Source of the DNA: Streptococcus suis
GTDB taxonomy: Bacteria; Bacillota; Bacilli; Lactobacillales; Streptococcaceae
Length of the DNA stretch: 64,000 nt
Assembly: GCF_024509525.1 (NCBI RefSeq)
Contig: NZ_JAMWEM010000003.1
Coordinates: 62,001 to 126,000 of the forward strand
Direction: 5' to 3'
Each line of letters opens with the position of its first letter. Within the stretch, counting starts at the first letter, position 1. Of this stretch, positions 62,201-64,000 are shown one piece after another. The position numbers were made by a program, and so were the translations under genes. The notes under the pieces were generated by a model. It searched no databases. It had not been told where the DNA came from and saw nothing but the letters and a program-made list of their open reading frames with translations.

Positions 62201-63366
62201 ATCGCTTGAAGATTAAGAAGCGCGACTATGATAATCCAACTAACGGAGTATCTGGTGCTCGATTTGCTCTCTACCCATCTGAGGGACCAAACGAAGATGG
62301 TAGCAATAAGGTGCAAGTGCTCATCAACGGTCGTATGACAGCCCTTGAGGGTGGTAGCTACTCTCACTTGGATAACACAATTGATTTTCCAAATATTCCA
62401 CCTGGAGAATACGTCCTTAGAGAGACGCAAGCTCCATCAGGCTATACAAAAATCAGAGATACGCGCCTTCGGATTGGGGAAGACGGACGCTTGACGCTCC
62501 TTGATGCAGATCAGGCTCTTGTATCCGTTGAGACAGGGCAGGGGGATACGCTTGTCATGGTTGCTAAAAACATTCGTACTTTTAACTTCCAAATCAAAAA
62601 GGTGGATAGTACAAATGAGGCGACCCTCCTTGATAATGCTCAATTCTCAATCTATAAGACAGATGGAAACTGGACAAAAGGAGACACAGCCTTAGCTCAG
62701 GGTCTGACAAGTGCGGGTATCTACCAGACTAATCTTGAGCCTGGCTATTATATCCTAAAAGAAGACCAGGCTCCTTCCGGTTATCTCCTCAATCAGAAGG
62801 AATACCGCTTCCAGATTAACCACGATGGTTCTATCCTTCTTCATAATCCAGACGAGACGGTATCATTGTCTCGAGCAGATACGAATCGTCTTGTCGTCTT
62901 TACTATGAAAAATACCCGAACAACCTCTCAGTTCAAGTTGGCAAAACGCTCGTATCGTGATTCAGATCAGCGTCTAGAAGCGACATTTGAATTGAAAGAA
63001 AGTGGGAATGCACAAGCGACAGCAGTTGTTAAGACAACAACGACAACAGGAGATGAAGTTCTCTTTGACAATTTGCCAGTAGGGAAATCGTACATTTTGA
63101 AAGAGACGGTAGCACCAGACGGCTATCAAAAGATTGAAAAAGAAATCCATATTGATATAGGCGCAGATGGCACGATTACCATCCGAGATGGTGGTGACCT
63201 CGTCAGCCTAGACAATACGGATCCTCACCTGATTATCGTGAAAAACCTCCGCAAAGGAGAATATCCGAAAACGGGTGGTATAGGAATTATTCCTTATATT
63301 GCATTAGGGGGGGTGATGATGTTCGTTGCTTTTGCCGTTGAGTTACGTCGGAAAAACATTATATAA
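53227..63366 (+). CDS. Giant pilus-type adhesin with Cna_B and F5/8-type-C-like modules
   Basis: A 3379-residue wall protein. ATG 53227 follows AGGAGAGG; signal peptide KKVVSKCLLALLVV to about residue 32. Domains: N-terminal region, a first Cna_B/SpaA-like domain (~222-310), a large putative adhesion domain (~335-780), then many Cna_B domains (recurring VTFKLYK.., ..PPTGY, LEITQAGQ) from ~1100. Three discoidin/F5/8-type-C-like modules are interleaved at ~1331-1478, ~1839-1985 and ~2339-2485 (YLGVDLQGVKRVR, LARYIRVRNEEQVVNKWY). Sorting signal is YPKTG (3346-3350), a variant of LPxTG, with hydrophobic helix and RRKNII. Cna_B domains usually carry isopeptide bonds. Likely the ancillary tip/adhesin of the pilus whose backbone gene follows by 38 bases. 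Confidence 0.9.
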   Translation: MKSWKKVVSKCLLALLVVDSVATPVLVLSETTTEGVRIRDTYIKDYQEDASKLSLTIDEEQTNTEQLVVKLKAEEGEINEQGLTLILQSGLALGQNDQGQDILPEGFYRDEAYNENDRKVAAAGSDALAAGLEQLPVYGEGYYSLKIKPSADRPVTLNTDPNDSSKRFEEHVFVFKKVAEVQTGEMVAMTNEHYLTILKENQSVFANQETTELDASTEIPRGPGSITIQLRAYEENNPDPQVPLTESEFEISSVDHPEQTMNGKTDLNGNVTFENIALGTYNIRQISSASDYNVVEQIETVELTESEPSKTVRIINQPKESLARATRRSRSVSERAAVNTTLAPGVETYGITYANIDTFAYYQFQDGYATYGAGMDVKWKLPAEAKEGDYFTLNFGNQILLNRAPMYDEGEEVPYGSLDSVGDRYPETHIGNLFFQIVTRQSSTEPTGIPILNVYYTKAGELTFVVQKYANDKGPIEGDAIIGKLIDKTNLTAFTDGNGRHRSTRHIRPNNGGTDTKLEWDVYDLDEQIRKYDFYEGFYPNYMLMTEQAGATPTNGNSWFLGRSITYTSQYMNTTPVDFQDANGDPNLSGVYINQRTQIFEREFDYGTGHNRTTSHGRETIFPVYEDRNYLYYYFVYNGNRNASGPGAWETYLRPAGSELEIVDVKLFQGYNGQYASKQATSIVPPMATVDPYNPEVGEQVSTGKRFTKYNATEWKADFGGSEQNNTYFAIVKARKKTPSPEAADLNRLAYHMGMHSRQTIIVTRQFIDYYVPTEGFGAGWVVPKEPKDLLGNFKIQKTDPNKTVVYPNYQKVGDVIQYQDDHGNTYTYNSATKKYVDNRGQSLSQKTDNQGNLLFEDNLHKVFTQKKNGSAITYTDDTGIVYSKKAGEEDIYTSPDGRVFRPSRPLLKDYDVTIKVEGTVVTDSGGKVYPLASQNNGILDVVDRFGNLLRVQKTAGGLNAWKFDPGSGSWGPAQVTSQGSGYYKISALPISTTHIRPKLTETFSFRITDTVTGLVFNHEVDEYGYAIFPSLLVGHTYRLEETSARVGYTRTPKVYLLTVTATGQITITDENGAPISATTDPLSVVDASNLLYSVVNDVVRLKIKKTDEDGRLITSDKATFKVYKSGDYTNNNNTIRPNTGAVPVATIQTSKADGTATLYGESEAVVIPNIMTNVNYGIVEETAPAGYRILTTGIEVKLVQSGTNYVWQLVSGGNNASLESDNLTLKVKNRADLATLVITKKIKGLESLNNLITSSVTFKLTKLNDTSFTPVTLTQGASTRFTFGNLTKGVYRLEEVTPPTGYVKSSTPYTVIVDKGQASLYQSGQGTTAQATGLTVIKSNHFDNAQIWGVNTEDKALDGSDVTATLYKLANSRLEVGQWWGVDLGAIKNVTHIRYLQGPVTGAGSDNDRMDSLELEYSVDGQNYQSLGTYNAPNGGKLGEVDTDSDVMARYIRVRNLRLKTGVWLAIKGMTITTRNPITPLTDGTLAIGNIQNPKLRIEKQDTNGQVISQNVTFKLYKVDDATTVDNVTNAIQENNLIQTFNLQNGSLTTAMDVKVLGKYALVETQAPTGYTGLAAPVLLELYEASQPHNDQLNKAVTRFRVLSQTDKVTVDDSTTATDNTLKMVVKNVRNTFNLKLLKRDLNNTETGLNARFELYNENESTKLDQGNTTQTGNSLTFQNLQPGIYVLKEVTPPSGYIQVEPVRLEITQAGQLQILSGDTELLQVGASSGNTLELTVKNDSKKTLRISKRIKGLENLPSLITGQMTFTLSKDNDTSFQPVTVTQAANTDFVFNNLTYGSYTLVETAPPAGYMVEPITYKVSVSRSGVSLYKVANAAPSERVAGATLIKSPDLSNIQSGQDGNAIDGNDTTAVTYSNFNGQGNNIPAGAYLGVDLQGVKRVRNIFYLQGNQNNVTDRMNRYTVEYSIDGETYYPIASSATAARFEQSTDLLARYIRVRNEEQVVNKWYAVRELTVSAQATETVGALSTGQYPIGNIQHPQIQVEKRDMSNARINQSVTFKLYKVDDATTTANAAAAIQESNLVQTFTLTNGQASQALQAKVLGRYALVEVAPPTGYRALAGPVLLDLTTAQETHSGSQMKTVSRFTLVDSTDKVTIDTATANVLKIFVKNELLTYNLLIKKRDLANPNTGLDARFELYDANETAVISQGNTTQTGNSLIFRNLQPGIYVLKEVTPPSGYIQVEPVRLEITQAGQLQILSGDTELLQVGASSGNTLELTVKNDSKKTLRISKRIKGLESLASLITGNMTFTLSKDNDTSFRPVTVTQAANEDFVFNNLTYGSYTLVETAPPAGYMAEPITYKVSVSRSGVSLYKVANAAPIERVAGATLIKSGDLSNIQSGQDGNAIDGNDTTAVTYSNFNGQGNNIPAGAYLGVDLQGVKRVRYIHYLQGNQNNPLDRFNRFTLEYSIDGRTYFPLSTYTANELVELDTDIMARYIRVRNEEQVVNKWYVVRELTVSAQATETVGALSTGQYPIGNIQHPQIQVEKRDMSNARINQSVTFKLYKVDDATTTANAAAAIQESNLVQTFTLTNGQASQALQAKVLGRYALVEVAPPTGYRALAGPVLLDLTTAQETHSGSQMKTVSRFTLVDSTDKVTIDTATANVLKIFVKNELLTYNLLIKKRDLANPNTGLDARFELYNENESTKLDQGNTTQTGNSLTFRNLRPGTYVLKEVTAPTGYNPIQKIKLTISLDGQITIVEGPQDLLESQAVNANNEIELVVKNRPFTDFSIEKVSNLDPTINLAGVQLQIKAKNNGPAPLFSDDNWHIQHYQATIDTTNKALTWWTQSNDVGNAVFKLPQGTYTISELAAPAGYELLQPFDIIVGEDGQVRLADGAPTNAEINTKDGRINLKLTNIFKPKLKIIKVDSRDENRKLENATFKLFGEDGRTQVGSDLVTGATGEIETPALTPGTYYLQETQSPAGFQTNGTKYKLIIATDGTTTVENADDLIAVAPLSDDKVISITLKNKVKTYRLKIKKRDYDNPTNGVSGARFALYPSEGPNEDGSNKVQVLINGRMTALEGGSYSHLDNTIDFPNIPPGEYVLRETQAPSGYTKIRDTRLRIGEDGRLTLLDADQALVSVETGQGDTLVMVAKNIRTFNFQIKKVDSTNEATLLDNAQFSIYKTDGNWTKGDTALAQGLTSAGIYQTNLEPGYYILKEDQAPSGYLLNQKEYRFQINHDGSILLHNPDETVSLSRADTNRLVVFTMKNTRTTSQFKLAKRSYRDSDQRLEATFELKESGNAQATAVVKTTTTTGDEVLFDNLPVGKSYILKETVAPDGYQKIEKEIHIDIGADGTITIRDGGDLVSLDNTDPHLIIVKNLRKGEYPKTGGIGIIPYIALGGVMMFVAFAVELRRKNII
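58141..61143 (+). repeat. Two near-identical ~1503-bp tandem modules within the adhesin gene
   Basis: Segments from ~58141 and ~59640 repeat with 1503-base period (501 residues): Cna_B, Cna_B, F5/8-type-C-like, Cna_B. Most differences cluster in the F5/8-like part (NIFYLQGNQNNVTDRMNRYT versus YIHYLQGNQNNPLDRFNRFT). Confidence 0.85.
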
Positions 63367-63404
63367 TACCTAATGCACAAAAGATTAAAAATAGGAGAAC
63401 ATTC

Positions 63405-64000
63405 ATGAAAAAAATAACGAAATTATTTTCAGTGTTTGCCACGCTATTGACAGTGTTTGGCACGCTGGTAAATCTTGCAACTGTGTTTGCTGAGGGTCCT
63501 GATACGACTCAACCTCACAAAACAACCGTTGTCGTTCACAAGATCGTAATGAACGAAGAACAATTTGGTGCCTTTAATGGTTCTAGTAAAGATCCACGTA
63601 CTGCACCAGAATATGATGGTAATAAGATTAATAACTTGACAGGTTATTTCGGTGACTCTGCTAAGGAAGTTGCTGGAGTAAACTTTAAAGTATGGCAAAA
63701 GGTTGATGCAGCAGATACAGGTACAAAGACAGGTGAGACTCTTGGTATTGCTGGTGACAATGGTAACTATAAACTTGTTCAAGACTATCAAAATGGTGTA
63801 AATACTGTTGATACAGGAGACAAGGGTGCTAGCTTCACTCTTGTGGATGGTACCTATATCTTCACGGAAGATAAAGAAGCCTCATCTTACTACAATGGTC
63901 AGAATGAATTGACTGGTATGAAAGCTGTACCATTCAAACTTGAATTGCCACAAGCTAAGACAGACGGTACTGGTTACTTTAGTGAGAATGATAAATTACA
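63405..64000 (+). CDS. Pilus backbone pilin (3' end cut by window)
   Basis: From ATG 63405 (AGGAGA 6 bases ahead) 198 codons are visible. Signal peptide MKKITKLFSVFATLLTVFGT .. TVFAEG, then TTVVVHKIVMNEEQFGAFNG and VNFKVWQKVDAAD, typical of the first domain of Gram-positive backbone pilins (SpaA/BP type), where a lysine in a pilin-motif-like strand links subunits. It lies 38 bases after the adhesin gene; pilin-specific sortase genes are expected beyond the window. Confidence 0.88.
   Translation, partial: MKKITKLFSVFATLLTVFGTLVNLATVFAEGPDTTQPHKTTVVVHKIVMNEEQFGAFNGSSKDPRTAPEYDGNKINNLTGYFGDSAKEVAGVNFKVWQKVDAADTGTKTGETLGIAGDNGNYKLVQDYQNGVNTVDTGDKGASFTLVDGTYIFTEDKEASSYYNGQNELTGMKAVPFKLELPQAKTDGTGYFSENDKL

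Overview
The window reads as a low-GC Streptococcus chromosome, most likely Streptococcus suis or a close relative. The evidence is the gene set (NFACT fibronectin-binding protein/RqcH, a trpXYZ-type transporter behind a T-box, RNase J2 next to EstA, a full accessory SecA2/SecY2 system, KxYKxGKxW signal peptides, sortase-anchored pilins), the strong AGGAG ribosome sites and TTGACA/TATAAT promoters. No rRNA, tRNA or CRISPR was seen.

Layout. 1-8.8 kb is core-like: a partial rqcH/fbpA on the minus strand, a T-box leader and a three-gene ABC transporter, a prolyl-tRNA editing protein, a small lipoprotein, RNase J2, EstA and a decayed small membrane-protein gene. 9.2-14.9 kb is a 1900-residue serine-rich repeat (SRR) surface protein. 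15.0-15.6 kb is an internally deleted IS66 copy. 15.6-27.7 kb is a minus-strand glycosylation cluster: GT2, a GT-D/GT8/GT2-like giant, two GT8/GT2-like proteins, Gtf3/Nss and an acetyltransferase fused to a GtfB-like domain, ending in a truncated GT2 and a frameshifted pyruvyl-transferase gene. 27.9-38.8 kb, transcribed divergently, is secY2-asp1-asp2-asp3-secA2-gtfA-gtfB-asp4. 38.8-39.9 kb holds mobile-element debris (IS630-like fragment, perfect-hairpin MITE) and the promoter of the second SRR gene with an (AT)11 tract. 39.9-51.3 kb is a 3788-residue SRR protein. 51.3-52.6 kb is a foldback element and a second IS66 remnant. From 52.8 kb a pilus locus starts behind a promoter whose -35/-10 spacer contains 14 consecutive G. 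It encodes a 3379-residue adhesin (Cna_B domains interleaved with three F5/8-type-C-like modules) and the first two thirds or so of a backbone pilin cut by the window end.

How it works together (inference from known SRR systems): GtfA/GtfB start O-GlcNAc addition on the Ser-rich tracts, Gtf3 and the GT-D/GT8/GT2 proteins extend the glycan, Asp2 and possibly the acetyltransferase-GtfB fusion acetylate it, and SecA2/SecY2/Asp1-4 export both SRR proteins, which sortase then anchors through LPNTG. One export system serving two large SRR substrates, with an unusually large set of multi-domain glycosyltransferases and two simple-sequence tracts at surface-gene promoters, suggests a variable, heavily glycosylated surface. 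The features most worth follow-up are the poly-G promoter, the acetyltransferase-GtfB chimera, the stacked degenerate GT2-like domains, and the adhesin architecture.
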